DNA from: Haematobia irritans
Taxonomy: Eukaryota > Arthropoda > Insecta > Diptera > Muscidae
Direction of reading: 5' to 3'
DNA: 64,000 nt
Assembly (NCBI RefSeq): GCF_050003625.1
Contig: NC_134398.1
Coordinates: 107,168,026-107,232,025, forward strand
Shown one piece after another: positions 27,943 through 38,321 of the stretch. Under the pieces are notes generated by a model. It did no database searches, was not told the DNA's origin, and saw only the letters and a program-made list of their open reading frames with translations. Numbering within the stretch: position 1 is the stretch's first letter; every line of letters starts with the position of its first letter. A program made the position numbers and the translations under genes.

Positions 27943-30043
27943 TTTCTTAAGACTATTATAAAAAAAAATTAAAAAAATATTGTTGTGTGAGCGTGTACTT
28001 CTTGTCCCCTGCCCTTTGCGCAAGTGTTGCAGCGATGTAAAAGTGTGCTATGTTCTCCGCAAACATCGTTGCCGCAGCCGCAGTATGCCCGCATTTTCCG
28101 CTGCCGCCCGTACTCAGAACGGCAAACCCTACATGACGGTCTACTTGAGCTAGCCGCAAACGACGGTACATTGCCTTCCATCGGTTTGGTAATACCTGAA
28201 ATGGAAAGAAAAATAAAAAAACAAATAAATATATATTCTATTCTTGAATGTGAAGATGTTTTTCTTACTCTGACATCGAATGCTTCCATCGTATTGCGTA
28301 TCCTTGGATATGAGGTTATATGGTTGTTCAGGGCACGTTCTTCGATATTTGGTGTGGCCAATTGTTTCGTTAGCAGTACCAAGAACGACCGCCGTCTGTC
28401 ACTCCTTTTTATAGGCTTCATTTCGTTGTAAATCGTAAAAGCAGCCAATGCAGCGACGTCCAGCATATTATAAAACATGGCCAACGGCCAACGTTGTGTT
28501 GCTCTTTTGCAGCTGTAAGTGCGTAGCATGTGATCCATGGTATCAACGCCGCATTTGTTGGCGTTGTAATCTAATATGGCATAGGGCTTCCGCTTCTCGG
28601 TTTGCTCGTCAACGAGGCAGGTGTAGTGCATTGTGGAGAGCACGTTCACCACTTTATTTTATTGCGGAACGTATGAGCATAACGATATATCCCCCTCGTT
28701 GAACCCAAATAATGTACTATTGATGGTGCGCTTCGGCTTCTTCTTGAACCCCTGTGGAATGAATGTTTTGTTGCGCACTGTACCAACATATGCGGTCTTC
28801 CTCCTCAACAAAATACGCGCCATGTTAAGAGTGGTAAAGAAATTATCCGCGTATATAGTACGGCCAGCATCTAAATGTTTTTCCACAAGATCCAGCACAA
28901 CGTTCTGTCCTTGGTTTATCTCCCGTTGTTGGTTTGACAGTTTTCCAGAATATATCATTCCCTTCACAGGATAATAACTCTGTGAGTCGCATAACCACCA
29001 TACTTTCAAACCTTACTTAGCTGGCTTTGACAGAATATTTTGTGTGAAGCGGGAGGGGTCTCTGTAAGGGAACAACTGCTCATCAACTGTTAGTGCTTCA
29101 TGAGGAGCGTAAGCTGCTGCCAAGTTATGTTGAAACAGTTCCCAAATGTCGTCAATAGCCGCAGTTTTGCTGTTGATGGGTCGCTGTTGTCGAGTGTTTC
29201 CATTGTCGAATCGAATAAATTGCTTTATACACATGAAACGATCGTACGACAACGCAGCTTTGTATATTGGGCAACTGCTCATCAACTGTTAGTGCTTCAT
29301 GAGGAGTGTAAGCTGCTGCCAAGTTATGTTGAAACATTTCCCAAATGTCGTCAATAGCCGCAGTTTTGCTGTTGATGGGTCGCTGTTGTCGAGTGTTTCC
29401 ATTGTCGAATCGAATAAATTGCTTTATACACATGAAACGATCGTACCACAACGCAGCTTTGTATATTAGGCAACGCGTCGCGTCCCATAATTCCATAGCT
29501 GGTTCATGGTTTGATCTTGTGAGGCCAGCATACAAAAGAATAGCTACAAAGGCGTCAAACTCTTTCACTGTCACTGTTTTCCACTCCTATTTCTTTGTGG
29601 GATTCGCCAAATTCCATGCAGCTGTAACTTCCCTGCCTTTACGATTTGTTTCACGTAGCACTAAGTGTATTATTTCCTCTGTCATGATTGAACACATTAT
29701 TGTACAGGGTTCGTGTAGGTTTCTTTCTTCTGAAGTCGACCACGTTATGATAACGAGTGCGTGATGTTGGTGGTGCTTTTTTACTCCATTGGGTGCCATC
29801 TTTACCAATATAGTAACTTTCATTCGTTTCCTGTCCATCATTTTCTTCCTCTTCATCATCGTCGTCATCAGTATCTTCATTTAGCTCGACGTATCCTTCA
29901 GTTTCGGCATATGACTCTTCAGCATGTTGGTATGTGCGATCTTCATCATCCTCAACTTCATAATTATCAATTGCAGCAATCAGAACAAGTAAATTATGTG
30001 TTGAAACAATAAAAAAATTATAATGATGCCCAAAAGCATGCAT
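27943..30043 (-). pseudogene. piggyBac transposase, unit 3 with N-terminus
   Basis: Only this unit carries the N-terminal region: a very acidic stretch (EDTDDDDDEEEEN near 29880-29840) and SYYIGKDGTQWSKKAPPTSR, as in piggyBac transposases. Then come the DDE/D domain and Cys-rich C-terminus as in unit 2. A stop or frame change near 29587 and the 199-bp duplication (29073 and 29272) break the frame. An acceptor-like TTGTTCTGATTGCAG near 29970 suggests a 5' intron. The divergence point between unit 3 and the start of units 1 and 2 is at about 29838, which marks the duplication breakpoint. Confidence 0.85.
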
Positions 30044-30291
30044 TTATTAGTGAAATTCAGTACATGGTCCATACGGACCTATTCACACGTCCGCGTACCA
30101 TTCTCACTAAAACTTCAATAACTCCTAAAGTAATGATCCGATCGGCTTGATTTTTTTTCCAAAAAATGCGCAACAAAATACTCTTCGAATACAGAGTAAC
30201 TTTGGGGGTGGGTTGTAGTGGCCGAAGTAGGAGTAATTTCAGTTTTGAAAAGGCAAAAAGGTCCCTAGGGACCTTCTCACTCATCGGAGGG

Positions 30292-31644
30292 TTAATTCAC
30301 ATATTTTGTTTCTATAAACATATGGTTCTTGAATAAGAACTATGTCTATGTTCCCTTTCATCAGGAGAACTTTTAAGGCAGATGCAGTCTTACAATGATG
30401 AAGATTTATCTGGAGGATCCGTATGACCATCGAGATTTTCAACAACCGTCACATCAGCCGCTTCAATCGAGTCATCGAGAATGTCCTCTTCAGAGATCTC
30501 GGTGACTCTCGCAATAGCCACAGGTTCAACTTTGGTGAGTTCTGGTACGGTATCTATCCATGTCTTCAACTTTGGTATCTCCCTCGACTTCGCAAGAGGA
30601 TCCGCTTACTTCTGATTCAGACAGAGGCTTGTCCATTTCTGAATCATTTAGCTGATCGTTTTTATATACTTTCATTTGGATATAATGAAAGCCATAAAAT
30701 ACACGGCCCTGAGACTTTGCTATCCACTTCATCCAAACGGCCAACCTTCCAATCAGCTGTTGGAATATCTGGATTGCATCGTTTCAGCCTATTTAAAATA
30801 GATTCAGGGTCAGAAGGGCTTCCAGGTATCCATGTATGTGCTCTAGGTCTAGCCGGTATGTCTTTCTTCTCGGCTAACTCTAGAGCAGCTCCTTCCCAAA
30901 CTTCACCAATTAGTATCAGAGCAGCTTTAAAACATTCTATAGACCTCTGGTCCTCAAATGCGACTAGCTTAAATCGTCCTTGATACCAACCAGCCTCTTG
31001 GTGTCGAGGATCTGGGCCGGGAAACTTTTCCAGCACCTGTGAGTAGACGACAGATAGAGCATTTTCAATTTCCCCCCATTTTTGCTTTGGAACCATACCG
31101 TCCAATGCTCCTTTATTAATGATAGCCATCACAAAGCTGTCTTTAGCAACTGAGGCAAACCATCTTTGATCCCTTTTAGATTATGGCTCAGATTATGGCA
31201 GCTCATCCGGCGATCGTTCCCTTTTTCCAGTCTCAAGAATTCCTTGAGCTCATTTTAAGGAATAGCTTTGTTTAGCCGACAGCGTGCTTGGGTCGACTGA
31301 TCCTAACTTCTTTAGGATAAACAAAGCATTTCTGTGTTCCTAGAATCTCTTTCGTGAGGGATTACCTCCTTTTGATGTCGTTACCTTAGAAAAAGTTCGA
31401 CTTGTCAGAGTGTCGCCACCTGTCGACCCGTCTACAGGTCGACTAATTGGGCCTAACTCTTGGTCATTGCCCAGATTTATAACTCCAGTCGATACCCGTC
31501 CACTGGGCCTGAAGTTAGCAAACCAGTGGATGACTTTGAATTTCGCTGCATGGTGGCTTAATATCCCACCACACTTGAAATTCTTAGTAGGTACCTATTA
31601 CGATGAGTTTATCCGCTATTAAAAAAACACGTCCGTTCCGTTCG
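30292..31644 (-). mobile_element. LOA LINE copy A, segment 4 (5' UTR, ORF1, ORF2 start)
   Basis: This is the final 5' segment of copy A, starting at the piggyBac TTAA (30292-30295). It matches copy B from about 5325 back to about 3895, so the LINE is near full length and lacks only about 18 bp of the 5' end. The 5' UTR with ACGGACGTG is near 31625-31635. Confidence 0.9.
30420..31546 (-). pseudogene. LOA LINE copy A ORF1, broken
   Basis: The minus strand shows the same ORF1 as 3990-5213, from the ATG near 31546 to the acidic C-terminus. The clearest part is MMAIINKGALDGMVPKQKWG (31132 downward), PGPDPRRQ-like and AGWYQGRFKLVAFEDQRSIE, up to ADWKVGRLDEV. It is broken near 31160-31250 by indels, near 30700 by a deletion and by later frameshifts. 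It is non-functional. Confidence 0.88.
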
Positions 31645-31755
31645 ACACCTCTTGCGTGAGAGTACTGCATTTTGTCTAAGATAATTTTATGGCATATAGC
31701 TTTTGGATTACTGGAGGGACTGGAAGATGTTAGCTTAAGCAGTTTGCTAATATAA
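31645..31755 (+). mobile_element. LOA LINE ORF2 C-terminal fragment
   Basis: About 110 bp on the plus strand matches copy B 8611-8730 (ACCTCTTGYGTGAG...GCATATAGCTT...AGCAGTYTGCTAAT) with small deletions. It abuts the 5' end of copy A head-on. It is either an older LINE end into which copy A inserted, or an inversion product of copy A's own insertion (twin-priming-like). It has no UTR tail. Confidence 0.75.
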
Positions 31756-32653
31756 GGTGTGTTCGCATACTTTCCCAGTAACAAATATACAGTAAAAACT
31801 AGCAAGAGAGTAAGAGTGTATTTTACTCTCTTTGATAAAAATTGCTGATAAGTACGGGTACGGCATTCAGTAACTATTTGCACATTCAGAATTTCAGCTT
31901 CTAAAACATTATAAACACAAAAAGATTCCTGTTATTAACTTCCAATGTACAATGTACAGAAAATGTACATTGAACTCGTGCTTTGTTTGTCTCCAACCAG
32001 CTCGCAAAGTAGGCTATGGTTTGCAAGATTTTAATGGGGAACAAATCTCTAGCAAAAACTTGCAATTTTACTATCTGTTAACTGTCAAATTTAGTTTCTC
32101 TCCGGATCTCTTTTTGCTGCCTTTTTGGTGTAAACCATAGATTATAGACTCAGATAGATGAGTCATTTCTCTCCACGAAAATGTGTCAGTTCCAAAAATT
32201 AATTTTCTGATATTTCGTTTTGATTTTTTCGTAAAGAGCCAGTCCCAAACACTAATTTCCTGGCACTTGCTTGTGTTCGTAAAGAGCATTGCTGCTCAAA
32301 ATTCAACTTCCTATTTTCGCGGTTTTGGTCAAAATTTTTGTTTATCAAATATGAACTTTTAATATAATTTATTTATAAATCCTCCGGTCCATTATAAACG
32401 TTCTAATTTTGTGGAAAATTGGCAAACTACAAAAAGGAAAACGAAAGAGAATGTAAAGGTGCTCTTTTTTCGTTTATTCTTAATTTTCGGAACTGCCAAA
32501 CATCGTTTAACACCGATGGATCATCTATCTTATATAGGGTCTATGGTGTAAACGAACGACTTACTGTAAAAATTTGTGATAATTATCAAAAATTATCGGG
32601 TTCTCGAACGGAGCTATTTTTGGTTGGTAGGAGAGCATCAAGGGTTTTGATTA
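31756..32653. other. No recognisable gene or repeat
   Basis: This is AT-rich sequence with only short frames. I see no protein family, terminal repeat or RNA gene here. It could be decayed gypsy gag-pol linker, since gypsy protease remains lie just to the right on the minus strand. Confidence 0.4.
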
Positions 32654-32947
32654 TTTTGATATGAAGTTGACTATTGCCTCGGCTGGAGTACATTTGTCAA
32701 TGTCTGAAAATTTTCCAATATGCTCATGATGGCCAGATAAGTACATAACGCGAACCGATGGATATGGATATTCTCTCACCAGGTCATTTAAAGACGCTTC
32801 ATATCCATGGCCAAAAGCAATCATGAAACCTGCTCCAATCATAACTTCGTCTACTATATCGGCCACCATGAAGTCATAACTAACGGATTTGTTAGGAATA
32901 GTTAACTTTATGACGACCTTTCCCTATACGGTTGCGTGTTCACCTTT
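32654..32947 (-). pseudogene. Gypsy-type protease remnant, C-terminal part
   Basis: The minus strand reads GKVVIKLTIPNKSVSYDFMV, then ADIVDEVMIGAGFMIAFG. The ADIxDEVIxG motif is the conserved hydrophobic-G region of gypsy/retroviral aspartic proteases. A stop interrupts the stretch just upstream. It is separated from its N-terminal part (33157-33290) by a MITE. It probably belongs to the same old element as the fragments at 110-1818. Confidence 0.65.
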
Positions 32948-33156
32948 CACAATTTTTTTTTTTCTGATTCAATCTCGAAATTAATTGATCCAATTAATTT
33001 TTTAATTGAAATGTCTTCAATCACAGAAATGATAGTATCAATTAAAAAATTAATTGAAAGTCAATTAAAAATTAATTAACACTATTCATTTTTGGGACTC
33101 ACTCAAAACTCAATTAAGACTTTAATTGAAAAATTTTTGTGAAATTTTTTTCTGTG
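32948..33156. mobile_element. AT-rich MITE-like element, family A, copy 1
   Basis: About 209 bp, made mostly of TCAATTAATT/AATTAATTGA motifs, with end sequences CACAAT(T)n-CTGATTCAATC and, reversed, CACAGAAAAAAAT. It closely matches the copy at 38322-38600 in the opposite orientation (shared GAAATGTCTTCAATCACA). It splits a gypsy protease reading frame, which supports it being an insertion. The target duplication is not clear. Confidence 0.65.
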
Positions 33157-33290
33157 TTAACAGTGCGTAGCCAGACTCCAACCAATGGTGTTACTTTTCA
33201 TTTTATTATATCATATCTAATGATAGATTTCGAAGCACCAGCGTACAACGTCAAAGTACGTACGTTTAAATTGTTATTTTTCTATTCAAC
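33157..33290 (-). pseudogene. Gypsy-type protease remnant, N-terminal part
   Basis: The minus strand reads TLTLYAGASKSIIRYDIIK, stop, KVTPLVGVWLRTV. It aligns with the DTGAS active-site segment of gypsy proteases, with the catalytic Asp replaced by Tyr. It continues in the 32654-32947 fragment across the MITE. Confidence 0.6.
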
Positions 33291-33477
33291 TATTGTTATG
33301 GGGATTGTGGGGCAATCATCTGTGGGTGTCAGCTCTTCTATCGCTGAACTAGCTCGATTTAGTTTAAAGGTGACTTACTTGGCAATGGGATCACCCTCTA
33401 GTGGCTATTGTTTGATGGGGATGGCGATGTTACTCTTGAACGTTTGCTGTCGAAGCTTATAACATTAATAAATAATA
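33291..33477. other. Probable decayed gypsy sequence
   Basis: No frame longer than noise. On the minus strand it would be gag-protease linker of the remnant to its left. The right edge is the 5' break of LINE copy C. Confidence 0.3.
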
Positions 33478-36164
33478 TAAATAAAGGAGCATTGGACGGT
33501 ATGGGCCCAAAGCAAAAATAGGGGGAAAAATTGAGAACGTAATGTCTGGTGTATACTCAGAGTTGAAAAAAAAGTTTCCCGGACCAAGGCCTCGACAGCA
33601 AGATGTTCGGTGGTATCAAGGACGGTTTAAGTTAATTACGGGCCAGAGGTCTATGGATTGCTTTAAAGCTGCTTTGATGCTAATTGGTGAAGGTTGGGAA
33701 GGAGCCGCTTTGGAGTTGGTCGAGAAAAAAGACTAAACCTAGAGCACATGCATGGATACCTGGAAACCCTCCTGATCCTGAGTCAATATTAAACGTACTA
33801 AAGGAATGTAACCCAGATCTTCCAACCGCCGATTGGAAGGTTGGTCGTTTGGATGAGGAGGATGCACCAATACTACATGTGATGTTTATATTGAACATTG
33901 AGTTGCTGCCACATCTAGCTCAGACCAATGATATCCATATGAATGTATACAAAAGCGATCAGCCAAAGGATTCCGAAATGGACAAGCCGAGATGCACCAA
34001 CCTTCGTCACCAAAAATAGGCAAGAGGTTTTGGCGTCACATTGGCCTCCGGAATTGAATGATAAGATATCTGAGTGGCAAGTTTTAATGGAACATTGCTT
34101 CTCAGATCATAACTGCTCGTACTTCAAAGACCATATTTCCGCCAAATGTGAGGCAAGCTGATTGGAATAGGTATAGCGATACATTCAATATTATGATGGT
34201 ACATGATATCGAACAAACCGTTGAGCAAAGTCCACAAGAGTTCCGGAGGATTGGGATACTTACAAGATGGATGGAGAAAGGCTCAGCATAACTCTTGGAA
34301 TGATTACTGTAGCAGTATTGAGAATACGTCTGAGGCTTCCAGACTGCGGAAGGTACTAGCATCCACTAACTCCGCTCCAGGTTTTATTAAAACATCGGAG
34401 GACAATTGGACAACGTCCAGTGAGGAGACGTTGGAGGTACTTTTGGACACAAATTTTCCCGGAAATCAGACGGTTGAACCATGTTCTGGCGGTGCAACAG
34501 AGGCTCAACGGTCATTTCCTATCGAGGAAATTGTATCGGAATCTAGAATAAAATGGGCTTTAAATCGTTTTGGACCATTCAAATCCCCCCGGACCTGATG
34601 GAATTACTCCCGCGGAGTTACAAGCAGTGACTGACACTGCTTGTAACTTTGTTGATGGTGATATATAAAGGATGTATAAACTTAGCATACATTCCAGAAA
34701 AGTGGAGGGAAGCAGAAGTCGTTTTTATACCTAAAGCTGGAAAAGCATCTGACTCGATGGCGAAGGATTTCCGACCAATCAGCTTAACCCCATTCCTACT
34801 TAAGACTCTGGAGAGGATGATCTATATATACATATTAGAATTAGCGTCGATTCATGTTTTCTCTCGAAACGACAGCATGCATACTAGAAGGCCAGGTCAA
34901 CTGAGACCGCATTGCATGAACTATCCAGCTTTATTGAAAGCTCACTATATGGTAATGAATACACAATCGTGGCGTTTCTAGATATCGAAGGGGCATTCAA
35001 TAACGTCTATCCGAGCTCGATGTTAGACGAACTTTTAATGAAAAGACGTATTTTAGGACAAGCAAACATACAAAGGTATGTGAAAGAGGCACTCCCCAAG
35101 GAGGAGTTCTATCACCTCTTCTTTGGAATGTTGCTATAAACAATCTTCTGGTTTCCCTAGAAAAAGAAAGGATAAAAGTGGTAGCATACACAGATGATGC
35201 AGCTCTAGCAGTCAGGGGAAAATTCCCATCCACAATCAGAGATATTATACAAAGAGCCCTCCGGATGACTGAGAACTGCGCGAAAGAGAATCGACTTGGT
35301 GTAAATCAGAACTAGTCATGTACGGCAAAGATCGCAAAACTCCCACGGTTAGGCCCATATCCTTAGGGGGTATTGAAATTCCCTTTGGTGTGTGTGCAAA
35401 ATATCTTGGCGTTATTTTGGACAGGAAGCTGAACTTTAAGCTTAGTATTGAAGAAAGGGCGAGAAAAGCAACGGTAGCTTTGTACTCGTGTAAAAAGGCA
35501 ATAGGAAAAAAGTGGGGACTAAAACCAAAAATTGTGCATTGGCTATACACGGCAGTGGTTAGATCTATAATGCTATATGGTGTTGTAGTCTGGTAGCCGG
35601 CACTTCACCAGCCGACAAGTTTAGACAAAGTTCAGCGTATGGCGTGCTTGTGTATCTCAGGCGCATTCAGTAAGACAGGGACAGATTCTCTTAATGTAAT
35701 GCTGCATCTATTGCCTTTAGACATTTTGGTCAAACCGTCAGCTGCAACAACGGCTGTGCGGTTGAGCGAGCTATCACTGTGGTCGGAAAAAAGGTACGTT
35801 CACACTTCGATTCTCAAAATAATGTCAGATGTGCCAACTGTAATGGATTACACCTTGGCGCAACCACTTTTCGACAAAAAGTTTGAAACTCTAATTCCCA
35901 ACAGTGAGTTGTGGTGTACACTGATCGCAGGGAATAAACGTCATATATTTCTACACTGATGGCTCCAAATTGGATGGACAAGTGGGTTTCGGATTATATT
36001 CTAAAGACCTGGAACTTCGAATAACGAAAGGATTACCTAATCACTGTAGTGTTTTTCAAGCTGAAATATTAGGAATAAGAGAGGTGGCTAATTGGCTGAG
36101 AAATAATGTTCCAACAAATGTTGGCATTAATATATACTCAGACAGTCAACCTGCAATAAAATAG
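33478..36164 (+). mobile_element. LOA LINE copy C, truncated at both ends
   Basis: This plus-strand copy matches copy B from about 4414 (ORF1 middle) to about 8142 (RNase H IYSDSQPAIK). Recognisable blocks: ORF1 (33542-33980), an ORF1-EN fusion by a deletion of about 730 bp near 33990 (GATGCACCAACCTTCGTCAC), RT (34560-35590, with YTDDAALAV in place of YADDVALAV, and KYLGVILDRKLNF), and RNase H (35940-36164). Many indels are present, including a stop at 35594-35596. It ends abruptly at 36164 without a LINE tail, so its 3' end was lost later. Confidence 0.9.
33542..36164 (+). pseudogene. LOA LINE copy C, ORF1-ORF2 remains
   Basis: A series of broken frames: ORF1 SELKKKFPGPRPRQQDVRWY; EN end SDHN; linker FIKTSEDNWTTSSEETLEVL; RT KDFRPISLTPFLLKTLERMI, AFLDIEGAFNNVYPSS; thumb GVCAKYLGVILDRKLNFKLS; then ALCISGAFS-like and RNase H AEILGIREVANWLRNNVPTN. 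Useful as a sequence witness: at the point where copy B is frameshifted (7755) this copy reads through as LSLWSEKRYVHTSILKIMSD. Confidence 0.88.
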
Positions 36165-36281
36165 AAGTGATTGTAATTTGATCATTACAAATAAACGGAC
36201 ACTAAGAAAAATATAGAAACATCTCATTGGTAATAGTATATTAAACACCAATTTCGCTCTCTTTGTTTTGCTAAATGTTCA

Positions 36282-36944
36282 TACCCAGCAAAAACTAGGT
36301 AACCACATCTCATTACAATTGGCATTACCAGGAGTAAAGCTGTCATTACACGTTGCATTACATTGCGGTGAGTTATAATGACTAGATTTCAAATGCCACT
36401 TGCCTTATAAAAAAGGGGCTTAAAATTCACTTTTAGTACATTTCGAAACTAATGTGAATTGGCTATTGGATATATTATAACGTAATTCACGAATCCAACT
36501 CTCTTAAACAACCTACATTTATTTCTATTTTAAGTGTGAAATTTATTTGCGTGTAATCTTATTTAGATGATTTATTAGATTTTTTGTTTATTTATACAAT
36601 ATTCGTTTCTATTCAAATAGTGCTCCATTACAGCATTACTCGCCACATTTTGATCCATTGTAATCGGCGATGGAAATCAATATTTTCGAGATTTGGTTGC
36701 CTGAATAAGTGGCTATTTTGCAAGCGTTGTTGTATCTACGAATAAGTGATTACATATTAGGTGATTATATGCTTTAAAAACACTACATATTTCATGGCCG
36801 AAAGTATGCCTGGGGATAAGTACCTTCCTCCTAGGACATGCGAATATAAATGTAATTCGGATCGATGCCAATTAATAAGTGGTTATTAATTTTTAAATAA
36901 GCTTACCTACAAGATTACCGGGTAATGTGAGTTTTTGCTGGGTA
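36282..36944. mobile_element. MITE with CCCAGCAAAAACT terminal repeats (family B)
   Basis: The left end TACCCAGCAAAAACT (36282-36296) is matched by its exact complement at 36930-36944. The 663-bp interior is non-coding and has repeated CATTAC motifs near the left end. TA on both sides is consistent with a TA target duplication as for Tc1/mariner-type MITEs. No transposase. Confidence 0.8.
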
Positions 36945-37086
36945 TATATGTATATTTCTGCCCTAAGAAAACTTGCTGTATCAAATGTGTATCAGTTTCA
37001 TAAATCAAATCGAAAATGTTTAACATTATTACAGTATTATCAATGCATCTTTATTTTTTTAATATTTTTAATTTTATTGTTGTTAG

Positions 37087-37236
37087 ACTAAATATGACGA
37101 AAATCTCCAAACTGCATTAAAAAATTTTGAAACTGAATTCAATGAACTACTAACCGAACCTTCATTTGCAAATTACAATTTTGGAAGTAAGATTGGTGAC
37201 CCACGAGAAATTGACCACAACTTAGGCAATAACTAG
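37087..37236 (+). CDS. Candidate 3'-terminal exon, unknown protein
   Basis: An AG-ended pyrimidine/AT-rich tract (TTTTATTGTTGTTAG, to 37086) is followed by an open 49-codon stretch in phase 0: TKYDENLQTALKNFETEFNE, then LLTEPSFANYNFGSK, IGDPREIDHNLGNN and TAG. Composition and hydrophilic pattern look like a real protein C-terminus. AATAAA occurs at about 37662. I do not recognise the family. Upstream exons are not visible. It could belong to a host gene whose intron absorbed the transposons to its left, to a retained gene fragment, or to a TE. Confidence 0.4.
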   Translation, partial: TKYDENLQTALKNFETEFNELLTEPSFANYNFGSKIGDPREIDHNLGNN

Positions 37237-37984
37237 ATACTAAATATGGATATTAACCTAATAATATTTTATAAGCATTTTGACATTTAATTTATGGTAT
37301 ACAATTACCAATGCAATTACTCATATGCTGTATTGTAGCCAGTTCGACAGGAATGCCTTTCGTATCACACTTATCTGAACTCGTAATTTATTGCTCTCAA
37401 TCTATTTTCGCCTTTCGTAATTTTTAACCTTTATCTGTACCACGTTGTAATATTTTTTTATTGTAACACAAGTTTAGTTTGAACTAAAACTAAAAATATT
37501 TCAAAAATAATCATTGCTATTTCATATTCTGTATCTGTACCAAATTGTAATACTTCTAACCTAATACAAAAGAGATTAATTAATATAAACATTAACTTTT
37601 TTGAATCATATGCTTCTTATATTAAACCATTACTTATCCATTGTATTATAATGTAGGCAGTAATAAAGACCCCATGATTTTATGTTGTATCAATTTTATA
37701 ACTGTACCAAATTGTAAAACCTTTATCGTATTTATAATAAGGTATGGGTTTGATTGGGCTATAGAAAATCTTTTTAATACTATTAACTTCTAATTTCTGT
37801 AAATTATAAATTAGTAGCGAATATAAAAACGCATCACACAGTTATTAACACTGATTATTTTATTACAAATTTTGTTTCGTAAATGGATTCTAATTATTTG
37901 ATAAAACGCTTCTACAAAATTTATGTAATATTTTCAGAAATATAATTTTAAAATTATGTAAATTAGTAAAAATATGTAGTTTTT
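37237..37984. other. AT-rich non-coding, with a short repeated motif
   Basis: No coding frame. The motif CTGTACCAMRTTGTAAWA occurs three times (near 37434, 37535 and 37702). It is a possible 3' UTR of the candidate exon or a decayed repeat. Confidence 0.45.
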
Positions 37985-38254
37985 TCAAGAAGAATTTGAA
38001 GAAGTGCCAAATAAAAATGCGTTTAAATTTTTAACATAAACAACTGGTTTTGCCAACAGAGTTTCAATGCCTATCAATATACAGTCTCGGAAACTTACTA
38101 AACAGACGTTCGACATTTTATTACATATATCGGGATAACTGAAGCCTTGAGAACATGGAACCTTTTTTTTAATGTCATCTTTGGCATTTTCTTCAAGGTT
38201 ACTACCAGAATGTGTACCCATGGCAGAGAAAATAGATGAATCCATATTGTTCAT
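37985..38254 (-). CDS. Orphan open frame, 89 codons
   Basis: The minus-strand frame starts MNNMDSSIFSAMGTHSGSNL and continues with CSQGFSYPDICNKMSNVCLV and IGIETLLAKPVVYVKNLNAF. It has a mixed, protein-like composition and no recognised domain. An in-frame stop lies just upstream of the ATG. It may be a piece of a decayed gene or chance; no neighbour supports either. Confidence 0.25.
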   Translation of the reverse strand: MNNMDSSIFSAMGTHSGSNLEENAKDDIKKKVPCSQGFSYPDICNKMSNVCLVSFRDCILIGIETLLAKPVVYVKNLNAFLFGTSSNSS

Positions 38255-38321
38255 GGCAAACGGTTATCGTGCCACCAGACTTGTCTCTAATATTGCATGG
38301 TTTCATAAATGAAGACCTACG

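Larger units (their letters stand above)
23932..30291 (-). mobile_element. piggyBac-like DNA transposon with triplicated interior
   Basis: The ends are CCCTCCGATGAGTGA at 23932-23946 and its complement at 30277-30291, flanked by TTAA on both sides (23928-23931 and 30292-30295). Both ends also carry AAGGTCCCTAGG further inside. The target in copy B reads GAATTAAGC, so TTAA is the original site. At 6.36 kb it is more than twice the usual 2.5 kb, because the transposase 3' part is repeated three times in tandem (about 1.9 kb per unit). Confidence 0.93.

Noticed and set aside
24113..30043. Three separate piggyBac insertions
   Set aside because: Only one pair of terminal repeats and TTAA sites exists; unit junctions lack ends, so this is internal amplification of one element.
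33139..33462. 107-codon plus-strand frame as a gene
   Set aside because: Its complement reads as a gypsy protease active-site segment, and its start lies in a MITE.
1258..37236. A single host gene with first exon at 1258 and last exon at 37087
   Set aside because: The donor after codon 16 leaves phase 1, which would put a stop straight after the join to 37087, and the ATG lies inside a transposon with defined ends.
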